Origin: Nautilus pompilius
Taxonomy: Eukaryota > Mollusca > Cephalopoda > Nautilida > Nautilidae
NCBI GenBank assembly: GCA_018389105.1
Contig: JACATO010000647.1
Location: forward strand, 111,001 to 175,000
Length of the DNA: 64,000 nucleotides
Reading direction: 5' to 3'
The position numbers and the translations under genes were made by a program. Below the pieces are notes generated by a model that saw only the letters and a list, made by a program, of their open reading frames with translations, was not told the origin of the DNA and did not search any database. Position 1 is the first letter of the stretch. Each line of letters begins with the position of its first letter. Shown here piece after piece: positions 46,788 to 59,100 of this stretch.

Positions 46788-49700
46788 TCTCTGTGATCAT
46801 AACAGTAACAAACAAAAATTATTCTATGATTATTCAACCACATATTTTTCTCTTTCATGTACTGGAGACGTTCAACTAAAACATGTTAAACAGCATCGCC
46901 GAATGTTATCCGACCCCCCCAACCGAAGTTTTCAGTTGAACGTCTCTAGTACATCATAATACACAAAAAATATTATGCATCGCCGGGTTATGGTTAGAAG
47001 CAGAATCGAAGTCCAATTATAATTATTATTGACTTCTCTTCCCAGCCAAAAAACACAGAGCTATTATACACGCTAAGCCGACCCGTGACGTAGAAATTAT
47101 TTTAAGGAACTATAGATAAGAAAGTACAATTTATATAATCTTCTCGCTGTATTGCATAAAGTTGTAGTAATTTTATCTAGAAGCCAGACGGTTATAATCA
47201 ATAACAATTTTAAATGTCACATCTACCTCAAAATAGTTTGTTTTTTTTTTTCCATAGAAAAGCTGTCAGCGGATTATATTTCGCATCAATCTATTCGACA
47301 AATAAGCTTGTTTGCGTGCGTTCGAAATAAAAGTTAAGGTATCTCTAGTTTACCTGGTGACCGAACCCTGTCCTTTTAGTGACCGCGATTGCAGAGCTGT
47401 ATTCGCGTTATTGGTTGACGGTGGTTTTTGGTTACTAGCCAGCGAGACTGAGTTGCTGTGCAGGCTCGTGAAGTCAACTAACTTTTGTTAGGGACGTATT
47501 CATCCTAACCCCCTCCAATCCGACCAGCTCGTATCTTCGCAGGAAAACGTCCGGAAGAAATCTGATGAATCAGAGCCAGTCTGAAGTATTTTATTACATA
47601 AGGATTCGGCAAATCTGATGTTAGCAAAAGATCTGGTCGAGGTCTACCTTCCCCACCCCGTCAACCATAGACAACTTTAATGCTAGATTACCCAGTAAGC
47701 CGAAACGCCAGTGCAGGAACTCTGTAGTGCTATATAGTTCCTTTCCGTTTATAATTAATTTAGTTAATTCTGTACTGCTTTAGTATAAGCTGGAGCTAAC
47801 CCCGTAAATTCTCAAAGAGGAGAGGATGTGGCAATATCGCCTTATAAGTTTCTATGTCCAAATGAGCCATTACAAATAATGCCCGGTCCTCGTCCGCCAT
47901 TTTGGAATTTGTAGTTTTGGATTCTGAATATAGCCATACGTTTACATGGTCTTACCAAAAGACAGACCAGTTCGACCTTAGAAACTGTATTTTGGACGTT
48001 CTGTGAAATAGTGCTCAACAGCTTGTTCCAATTGGGGGCATACCTTTAAAATGACCATTTCTATCCTATGAGCATGAGGGGAAGGGGCTTAAGAGAGAAC
48101 GATGCTCATCTATATCTGTAGATCCGCGGAGAACTTGTGAAAACCTCCTATCTGTTGATTCTAATTTACTTAAATCAAGGTGCGTGTTTCATATTACAGA
48201 TTCAACTCTGCACGGCTCCTTAATGTTTCGGCTAGCTCGTGCTCCAGAAAAAAAGGGGTAAATTCCGATCTGACTCTGAGGTAATTTAATGGCAGTTCTG
48301 CCAACAACTTCTCATTAGATTTAAGAGGGAAGAGCTCTTTCCTCCCCGACAGACGCGCAGCATGTCTTTCTCAGATATAACGTATGATCTTACCGATACA
48401 CGCGGCCTAACACGGCCAACAATTTAGTATGATAAACTACACGCGGCCTGTCAGGGAATGGAACCTCGTCCTTGAAGGGAAACAAAGAGCCAACTGTATT
48501 AGAGTTTGTGAAACAAATTCTTGCTTCCATAGTAACGGAAAAACCAAAATGGAAAAAAAAAAAAGAAGGGGGGGGTAACTTATGTTTGGTTTGTACGAAA
48601 ATGTCGTGGCGTTTACACAGCACTCCCTAACTTCAAAAAGAAAGTTAGCACACGAAGGGAAAATTTTATACACAAATAATAAAATAGGTACAAAAATAAG
48701 TTTATAGAGAAGTATCCCACTTCACCGTCAAACCAGTAAACAGACTTGATACGAATGGAAATAATAACGTCAGCATGTGATAACATATCTCAAACCTGTT
48801 CTTAATCACCAAATATCGCCCGTGTCCTTAATTATACTCTAATTATCATTTCCTCTTTGAAATTTGCATATCTTATTCCCCCGTTTAGTAAACATTAATC
48901 CATGCTATTACGGAAAGATGCAGTCCTTCAGAATTTTTCTGAAATTTAGACTTGCCCGAGATTACCTCTTGAGTTGCCGCCATTTTGTTTTGTTTCAATT
49001 TAGACTTGGTCCGCGATTACCTCCCTTAGTTTAGCCGCCGTTTTGTTTTGTTTCAATTTAGACTTGGCCCGAGATTACGTCCCTTACTTTAGCCGCCATT
49101 CTGTTTTGATTTCACTTAAACCTAAAATATGTCCTGCCACATTTCCTGCTGACCGAACGCAGCTGGAGGAATAACCGTTCTGTTTAGATTTCGCCGACGT
49201 GATTAACCGATCCTTCGGAAAGCTACGGAAACAGCCGATACATCACGAATCTGCACCGCTCGATGTTCTCGTTTCCGTATCGCGTGGAAAGAGCCGACAC
49301 GTTTCGATTTTACGACTTCGGACTTGATCCCCCGCAATATCGATCATCCGTTCACCCAACGCTAACAAACGGGGCAGCGGTCTAACAGAATGCCTTAGAA
49401 AGGGCGCATGGCGTAAGACCGAGACAGGTGAGTAGTAAACTCCTCACGGGATGCCTCGGGAAGCATGGCGGCTGAGAAACGAGGAACCAAAGGTAACTAA
49501 CTACCCATGTAACTGCCGAACGGCTGCAGAACGAATGACTAAAGAGCACTGTCCGAGTTCAATCTGTTTCCAAAACCGACCAACTCCTTCACAAACCAAT
49601 CGCCCGATACATTCCATCAGAAGTCCAACTCAGAGCCAGGGCCAAAAGTTTTCTCTCAGCCTAAAAGGCCGAGCTCGATTCGCATGATAACGCTCACGCT

Positions 49701-50115
49701 GACGAGATGGAGTGCGTGACCACAGCTGTGTGAGTTTCTCCATAAATTGATGGCGAAGCGACCCCAAAATCGTCATTTTAAATCTTACCTGCAAACGCAT
49801 AATTTCCGAAAAGGTCTCACAACAGATCACGACGACAAGCGAGAAGTCATTCCGTGCTGTCTTCTATTAGAGGATGTTAGACAAATGACGTAGATTCTGT
49901 TCTTATATTTTGAGTTTGAATTTATGCCTAGGACCTAAATTTCATAATTTCTCTCTTTTTATGGCGCTAATCCCTGGACCTGAGCATCATCCTCATTTTT
50001 CGGAAAAATACAAATGTTATTCTGATGTTTGCTATTAAAGTTAACTACCTACACGTTTAATCAACATTCTACTATGTTAGAAGTCGGGTTTTTAATTAAT
50101 AAACAACAATAATAA

Positions 50116-50151
<36 letters not shown>

Positions 50152-53100
50152 TAATATAATAATAATAATAATAGTTACGCTTCATAAGATGGAACGAAGA
50201 AGACATCGCCTGTGCCCCACTAGCAGTGTACACGTCACACCTCAGCTCGAAATAGAGACAAGCGAGCAACATCAACAAGTCATTTACGCTTTATGATACT
50301 GTGAGTGTTTATTACAGCTAGCCACGTGTCACGTTAACATAAGACTGCGTTTATCACAGTTAGTCGGGCGTTTAATTAAAATTTGACTATATGATTCGAC
50401 AATACTCGATCTATTCAGCTGTCTGAAGTCCACATAAATAGATGCTGGCAGTGGAAGGATAATGGGAGCTCACCACCTGAGTAGGAGAGACCAGGGTTGC
50501 AACTAACGTGGGTGGACTCCTATCACCGGTGATATCTCGTAGATAAGTGTAAGGTTTTGACGGCGTGGAATAGCTACTTTGCCCCAATACCTTTCTCGTG
50601 GGAATTAATCAGAAGGAAGCCCCTGGGTGCTATTCACAGTCAGAATAGTACTGCAAAAATGATTATTTACCCGCTGAGAAATTTAGCTTTACTTTTCACC
50701 CGCGTGGCTCAAGTATTTCTGACCTCGGTATTTTTCATGCTGTATTATGTTGAGATTAAGCTTAATGACCGTTGCGGGCGAGCGCGATAATCTTATTGTC
50801 TCAGAACCTGGAGGTTTTGCAGGTCATCCATCCGGGGTCGCTTGTAACAGAGAGTAAATGACTATTCCGGTCGGTAGATTAGTACACGCGGTGTTTGTTT
50901 TGATGACTCGGATTAAATAATAATGGGGCTCTCATAGTCAAATCAAAGCGATAATGGCGTCGTTTTGTTGTCCCGTTTGTTGATCTTGATTGTTCGTGAA
51001 AATCCCAGTGTCCAGAAAAGAGAAAGTTAACGGTAAAATTACTTTCGGTAGGAATTTCATGTCTTTCGTCCCCCCCCCCCGTTTTATCCTAACGATCTTC
51101 TGCCCAGAATACTGGGTTTCTGATAATTCATCTTCGTCATTTTTGTAGAGCCCTAAACCCCTGTATAGAAGTAAAACAAGTAGAAAACTACCGGGTGGAA
51201 AGGGGGGGTCAAAGATTTTCTTTGGATTATCCTCGAAGGACCTCGGGTTATTTGCTTTTGAGCCGGGTAAAATATATAATGGATTCACGGTATGTCAAGA
51301 ATGCGCTGGACCTCACTGGTTGGGCAGTTTCAAGAAATGCATCCAACTTTGTGAATCAGGGTACCCGAAGCCGCCAGTTTATCACGAGCAACCAGCTTTA
51401 ACAGGGAGAATAATGTTGGAGTTTTACTTACTTAAGGGCGCACAACAGAAACCACTGTTTTTGTATATAATTTTGGTGTTACAACCAACCTCGACCTGGG
51501 CCAAAATGTAACACCTTGACAGAAGGGAAGTTTTGAAATTTGCTGAAGTTAAATCGTAATAGCTACATGTGATCGGCTCCTTGTTTTAGTACTTTATAAT
51601 ATTGGATGAACCATAATCCCTCTGTAATTCCAGAATAAAATATATTTGTTTGAAAAGTGTTACAACCAACCCCGATCTTTCCTACCTTTTATCCCTAGTC
51701 CATCTTGGACCATGAAGGTGATCCCAGTACTGTCAATGATTTTGATAACATGCAGGTAAATGCGCACTTATTGTTATATGACCTGCTGGTTATCCTAGAA
51801 TGCGGCGTGTACAAACGAGGGGTGTTTTTCTGTAAGCTGGCTCTTCTGTACTCGACAGAAATACCACGTGACAGTTGCGTTAAGATGACTGCTTTGTAAC
51901 GGGGAGCTTCCGCGCAAGGTTCTCAACAAGTTTTTCGGAAAAAAAGTTGTAGTGTAAAATAATTCTTTTTTTTTTTTTTTTAAATCCGTGGAGGAACAAT
52001 AAAAGTTAACTTAAAATGCTGTGAAATGTTTAAGGGAGTCGCCTTCATTAATAAGCTGAGAAAAACTTTGGAAAGAACTTTGCGAATGAATCACACCAGG
52101 GTCCAGGAGTAAAAGTCAGCGGAAAGCCGGTTCCTGCTAATAAACCATTTTCACGGAAAGGAAATCAGATTAAAAGAGTTAACTGGACTAAGGATAGAAA
52201 AAGAATAGCGAAGTTTATTTTTTCTTTTTCTTTTTTTTTTTTTTACAAATGAATTAAAATTTGAATAACATTTGGAAACCATCAGCAGCAGGATTGTTTA
52301 GAGGAGAGAGGAAGATAGTGGAAGCAGCAACTTCTCCAGCAGTGCAAGATGGCGGATCTATGCAAGTTGGGCGTGCGTGTGTGCATCTAGAAACAATGGA
52401 CTAGAGAACTGATTGAAACTGAAGACAACCAGCTTAACAGGTGACAAATACAAAACAGATACTTATTTATCACGCTGCACCATCTGCTTTACAGACTGAC
52501 TGGTCCATTCTTGAGTTCAGCGTGTACCCAGATGACGATCCAGAGCATACTGCTAACGTGGTAAGGCAGCATCTTCAGCAATAAGTTGATGATGGATATC
52601 TAGTATCAATGAATCGGCCTGGCAGCGCTTGTTGGGAGTGCATGAAAGGCCAGACATCAACCCAAAACGCTTGAATGAACTTGGAAAGTTCGCCTTAATG
52701 CATGGGGGAACACAAGTCAGTTTATTATATTCATAGCTTCTATATACTAAATTCTTCAAGAAAGTGAAAACGTACATGATAAATACCGGGTAATTTCAAT
52801 ATTTAATTAAATTAACGAACTATCATATTCACTGGCAGTATATGGAAGTAGTTTTACTTTCTGGAATTACTGAAATTGCATTCAACAGATTTGGAAATAC
52901 TCGGTACGAAAATAAATTTATTTGCTTTTCTAAGAATCGCTTCCATAATTAAATAGTTAAAAATATAGGCAATTTATGAGAGCATGCAATATATCCTTAC
53001 GAGGAGGAGAGAGAGATGAAATCACACAGAGAAGGAAATGACATCGGTACAGAGAAGGAAATGACGTCAATATAGAGAGATATGACGTCATACAGAGAAA

Positions 53101-56100
53101 GAGACTCGGTACACAGTGAGAGAGAGGGGGAGAGAAAGGGAGAGAGAGATGATGTCACACAGAGAAAGAAATGACGTCAATAGATATGACGACATACAGA
53201 GAAAGAGACTCAGTACACAGAGAGAGAGAGAGGGGGAGAAAGAGGGAGATGAAGTCACACAGAAAAAGAAATGACGTCAGTACAGAGGAAGAAATGACGT
53301 CAATATAGAGCTATGACGTCACACATAGAGGGAGATAAGTCACACAGAGAAGGAAATGACGTCGGTACAGAAGAAGAAATTACGTCAATATATAGAGAGC
53401 TATGACGTCACATAGAGAGGGAGATAAGTCACACAGAGAAGGGAATGACGTCAATAGATATGACGACATACAGAGAAAGAGACTCAGTACACAGAGAGAG
53501 AGAGAGGGGGAGAAAGAGGGAGATGAAGTCACACAGAAAAAGAAATGACGTCAGTACAGAGGAAGAAATGACGTCAATATAGAGCTATGACGTCACACAT
53601 AGAGGGAGATAAGTCACACAGAGAAGGAAATGACGTCGGTACAGAAGAAGAAATTACGTCAATATATTGAGAGCTATGACGTCACATAGAGAGGGAGATA
53701 AGTCACACAGAGAAGGGAATGACGTCAGTACAGAGGAAGAAATTACGTCAATATATTGAGAGCTATGACGTCACATAGAGAGGGAGATAAGTCACACAGA
53801 GAAGGGAATGACGTCAGTACAGAGGAAGAAATTACGTCAATATATAGAGAGCTATGACGTCATACAGAGGAAGAGACCCAGTACAGAGAGAGAGAGAGAG
53901 GAGGCAATGATTCACGCAAAGTTGATTTTTCTAGTAATCCTATCCATTAAATGCTCGCCGTCCTGCGATGACTAACTGGCTTATCCGCGCGTGCTTTACC
54001 TGAAAGACTAAATTTAGCCGTATATGTCATACAAATTTCTTTTTCCCCTTTAAGTCACTATTACGTTTGTCGGAATGGTAAAATATTTTTAAAAAATAAA
54101 AAAAAATAATTCGACACCAAATAATTAGGCTAACAAAGTGGATGCAAGTAGGATAACGGAAATAGAGCATCGTGAAGGAGACCCCCACCGTGTGTATGCG
54201 TATGTGTACATAAAGCCGACCACCCCAACCCACACCCACGTCGACTAGAACCGTCTGTCAGTCGCATTCATTGGTAATTTCGCTTGCTGAATAGACCCCA
54301 CAGCTTGTTTTCACGTGTCAACAACCACCGTTACCAAAGAGTTTCAATGCCTAATTGGATTGTAGATTTAAATAAATTGACCGGGCCCCGTCCCTAGTGG
54401 TAAGCGCCAGTCGAGGTTGGTGCAGCAGAGAGCGTGAATATTTTAAGTAAGTGACTTGATTCCCTTTGACCAAGAAAGTTAACTTTAAATAACAAGAACA
54501 AACATCTTTCCATTTCCCTGAAGCTTAAAAGTTTTGTAGATCTGCATTTTCACGCTCGGCGGATGCTTCTGCGAAGACAGTCACACAGAGAGAGAGAGAG
54601 AGAGAGAGCGGATAGAGAGAGAGAGAGAGAGAGAGAAGAAGAGAGAAGAATGATTGGGAGGAAGGGAAAGAGAAGGAATGATGGGAGAGAGGAATGATCT
54701 GGAGGGAGAGAATGCTTGGGAGGAAGGGAAAGAGGAGAAATGATGGGAGAGAGCAAGAAGGAATGATGAGGAAGAGAATGATGGGGGAGGGAAAGAGGAG
54801 AATGATGGGAGAGAGAAGGATGAATGGTGAGGAAGAGAATGATTGGGAGGAAGGGAAAGAGGAGAAATGATGGGAGAGAGAAAGAAGGAATGATGAGGGA
54901 GAGAATGATTGGGAGGAAGGAAAAGAGAAGGAATGATGGGAGAGAGAAGGAATGATCTGGAGGGAGAGAATGATTGGGAGGAAGGGAAAGAGGAGAAATG
55001 ATGGGAGAAAGAAAGAAGGAATGATGAGGAAGAGAATGATTGGGAGGAAGGGAAAGAGGAGAAATGATGGGAGAAAGAAAGGAATGATGAGGAAGAGAAT
55101 GATTTGGAGGAAGGAAAAGAGAAGGAATGATGGGAGAGAGAAAGAAGGAATGATGAGGGAGAGAATGATTGGGAGGAAGGGAAAGAGGAGAAATGATGGG
55201 AGAGAGAAAGAAGGAATGATGAGGAAGAGAATGATTGGGAGGAAGGGAAAGAGGAGAAAGATGAGAAAGAGAAGGAATGATGAGGAAGCGAATGATTGGG
55301 AGGGGGGAAAGGAGAGAAATGAGGGAGAAAGAAGGATGATGAGGAAGAGAATGATTGGGAGGAAGGGAAAGAGGAGGCATGATATGGAGGGGGAAATAAC
55401 AAAGATGAGAAAAAAGAAGTGAAAGCAAGATAAAAGAGAAAAAAGGAATTAGCTGGATTAATAAAGAGGAAGCAGTAGCGGAATGCTAAGAGAGAATGGT
55501 AGGGAAGGAGGGAAAGAGAAGAGGGAGGGAGAGGGGAGGAATGCTGGGGAGGGGGGAGAGAAAGAATGATGAGGGGAGAGCGAGAAATATTTTTTAAAAA
55601 ATAAATGGTTCCGTGCTCACCAGAACCAATAAATAAAAAAATGAATAATTAGAAAACAACATGCTCAGTGCACGACACGCGCACCCTCTGCTTTCCCTTG
55701 CCGATACACTCGCTCGTTGGGTCTGTAATTAAAGGCAGGTTTACCCTTTATAGTGCTTTTCCAGCCAAGGAATTACCAAGCTATTTAATTAACTAAAAAT
55801 AAACAATCTCTCGTTCGAAGCTACTTTGTGCACAAAGGAAAGGATTTTTCATCACCTCATCCCTCCCCTGCCGATCTCCGATCCCCCTTTTATCTAAGTA
55901 CCTCTGTTTATTGCGGAACAGAAACAATTGTTTTTAATGTTGTCGTTGCCCGCTTTTGTGTTGTTGTTTTTTTTTTTTAAATCCCATCGCAGTTTCCTTT
56001 GATGGAAGTGTCCCGCTTTTGTGGTCTCGATTACGTCGGACGACGATTCTTGTTATTAATAAAACTTAACAGATTGGGGGGGGTCCAAAAACCGATTCAT

Positions 56101-59100
56101 CATTTATTGTCGTCCCTTCCCTCCCCAAACCCCTCTTTCGGAAAATAAACGACGACACAGAACCGCACGTGAAATTCTCCTCTTGTCCCGACCGACATCA
56201 ACAGGGCTGCTGCTGCAGATGTTAGGAACCTTTCACGTGTCTTCCTGGACCGATGCTATTGTCTGTGACTGTTTGGCTGTGTTTTGCGGCAGTCAAGAAG
56301 TCGCACCCCCCCCACCCCTGGATCTCTATTTGGCTGCTATTCTTCATTCACAATAGCAACTCCCGACAACGACAAAGTTCGACCTGCCCGAGAAGAGTTA
56401 AAGCCTATTTGGAAACAGCCATTTCGGCTTAGTTCAAGTTTTAAGCTAAGCTGCCGCCCAGCGGCCGGTTCGTGAACTTCGTCACCCTGGTTATTTTTGC
56501 GCAGTCCAAGCCGACACAAGTCGCCCGACACAGCGGCACGATAAGGGAAAGCCATTTTTCTACAAAGGAATGAGTATTTTCGTAAATGGCGAATACATAA
56601 ATAAAATAATATCAACTGTTGGATCATGAAGGATGGTCCTGAGGTCGATTGTCAGACAACAGCGAGCTTTCTCTGATATATTAAGAACGTCAGGTACATT
56701 ATCCATGATTATGGACGCTTTTCTTTTGGTCTTCGCGACACCATTAAAGTAACATTATAGTCAAATCGCATTATATTAACTACAAAAATTACTTTCATCG
56801 AGCCATAGTACTTATATTATTAATTCTGACTGTCTCTCGAGCTCTCACGTGGTGACCGTCACATTGCTAACTTCAAATGAGGAGAGGCTCCCCCTACAGG
56901 CGCGAGAAAGAACAAAAAAGAAGAACGCGCAGCGCGAGGTAAATCCAATCAGAGTGGATGGATATTTCGTGACTATAGAACAATTCTACAAATAAATGGC
57001 CATTGTCTTCTTTTAAAAGAAATGTACAGCGGAGTAAAATAAAAAAAAAAAACAACAAACACAACCGTGGCAACTCGCGGCTTATCTTGCCGGCTACACG
57101 GCTCTTATTACGGACAATCGTTGATCTTTCTCTAACCCAACCACTCAGCCACTGCAGGCCTCCAGACACCACACAACCCCCTCCCCTGTAACTTTTAACC
57201 CCAGCCAGCCCGCCTGTCTGTACACTACTAGTATGGCGTAAATACCAAGTAGCCCACAAGGTCGGGGGAGAGTTATGGTCGAAGAACTGTCCGCCTAACC
57301 AGCTCCTCCGCTGGCTGATTAATTTTGCATCGAAGCGTAGTTCCTCCACACCTGAAAGTCTTCCACCAAACATCCGGAAGATCCGGCCTCTTTCTTATGC
57401 TCGGACGTTCCTTTCTAAAAGAGGTCGTGGAAAGTCACATCGTTTCGCGGCGCGCCCATTAGGAACGACTTCCGTTTTGATGACGTCACGCGAAAGAGGA
57501 AAAAAAAAACAACAAAACAAACAAAAACAAACCTCTCTAGAATGGTTGAGCTATCACACGAGGTTTTATAACTTTTTCTTCTAATGGAGATAGAAACTTC
57601 GTTTTTGTGCCATTTGAAATATAGTTTATGTAACGCTTTTTTTGTTTGTTTATATTTAAAAAAAATGTTTTAGGTGTGACCAAAAATAGCGCAGCAGTTG
57701 GAAAATTTGGATTTGATTGTGATCGGGTTAAGTAACACAAAAGTACCTTTTCAATAGGGCTACAATAAAGTTCCTGTGCCAATTAGAAAAGTTATAAATA
57801 CTTTTTTAAAAAAAAAAAGTAGCAACTTTTCAATCAGCCCATAGAAATATGGTTATAAATCGCTAAAAAAATAACTGCAGGTTTTTACAACAACAACAAC
57901 AAAAAAAAAGATGTAAAAAGACAACAAGAGAGCAGTAGACTGAAAATGTCATAGTTATTCTTTGTTTGACTTTATAGTTGTAATATATTCATATTAAAGG
58001 ACTGGATCCGTGGTCTACACGAGATAACTTCCTGTAAATACAATGGAAACGCACAGAGACGTTTTCTCAAATTGATAATGAATACAATAACGGTGGGAAA
58101 GTTAAACTGGCTTCCATTTCGAGTTTTCGTATTTCTCTTCAGATCTAAGTATTTTTCGCTAAAGTTCAGTAAAATCATTCATAGTAAGGATACTATTTAT
58201 ATATTCCTATATACTTTACTTTGTTGTATGCACACATTCTCCCACCCCCCCTCTCTCTCTCCATCTCCAATTCTCTCTCTCTCTCGGTCTCCATCTCTCC
58301 TCTCTCTCTCTCTCCCTCTCTCTCCTCTCTCTCTCTCTCTCCTCCTCTCCTCTCTCTCTCTCTCTCTCTCTCTTCTCTCACTTGTTTAATAAAAATTAAA
58401 TAAACTAAATTCGGACCAGTCAAGCTATTTTTAATGGCAAGAAAGTTACGTAACCCAGACTTAACTGTTGTGCATTTAATAATGACGACTAGGCTAAGAA
58501 GTAGATAAAAATGAACGTACTTGGCTCTCCTTAGGTGGGTGTAGTTTGAGTAGCGGACCATGTATTCCACCACGGGCGAGGTAGCACTGACAATCCACTT
58601 GTTGGAACGGCCGCAGTCGAAGTAGGGCTTGCTAAATATCACAGGTAGATGGTCACGCTCCTGCTGACCCGGCTGCGGGGGGCCGAAGAAGGTTGTGGTC
58701 ACGAACTCGTCGTCGACAAAGTGGCCGGTGGAGTTCGAGTACTTGATGCCCACACTGTACGTGTACTTCTTCAGGGTGTCCTGAGCGTTGGTGGAGTCCG
58801 GCAGCCAGGTGTTATACCAATCGTTGCCCTTGTACGCCGGATTCGAGTAGTCGCGATGCCGCCCCGCCCCCAGGTCGTGGATCTCGATCGTGTTGTTGGT
58901 CGGCTCTCGGAGCCAGTTGGTCGGCTCGTTGTAGTCGTCCGCCCGCCAGGACTTGGGGCCGAACAGGGGCAGCGTCCTGTTGAAGTCGAGGTTCGAGTAC
59001 CAGTTGGGGTAGGAGCAGTTCCAGTCGAAGAAGATGCCGCTGCCGTTGATGAAGCCCGCGCTGCCGGTGACATCGGCGGTGACGGACATGTAGATGTACT

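Larger units (their letters stand above)
39931..58520 (-). other. Cache gene intron 1 (18.6 kb)
   Basis: A very large first intron, rich in simple repeats: CA (42027-42072), CT (42351-42463), GT (43685-43720), CRE minisatellite B (46261-46760), AAT (50108-50173), CRE minisatellite C (52990-53905), a GA-rich 66-base minisatellite (54580-55600) and CT (58240-58383). The stretches between are of mixed composition and include CpG-bearing islands near 40600-41100, 47340-47480, 48940-49450 and 56880-57500. I saw no exon matching the Cache gene. Frames at 41098-41286 (plus), 49451-49687 (plus) and 56894-57373 (minus) resemble nothing I know. Confidence 0.65.

Noticed and set aside
54550-55428. Frames of 292 and 273 codons (minus) and 156 codons (plus)
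   Set aside because: They run through a 66-base GA-rich minisatellite whose period is a multiple of three; the products are only repeat translations.
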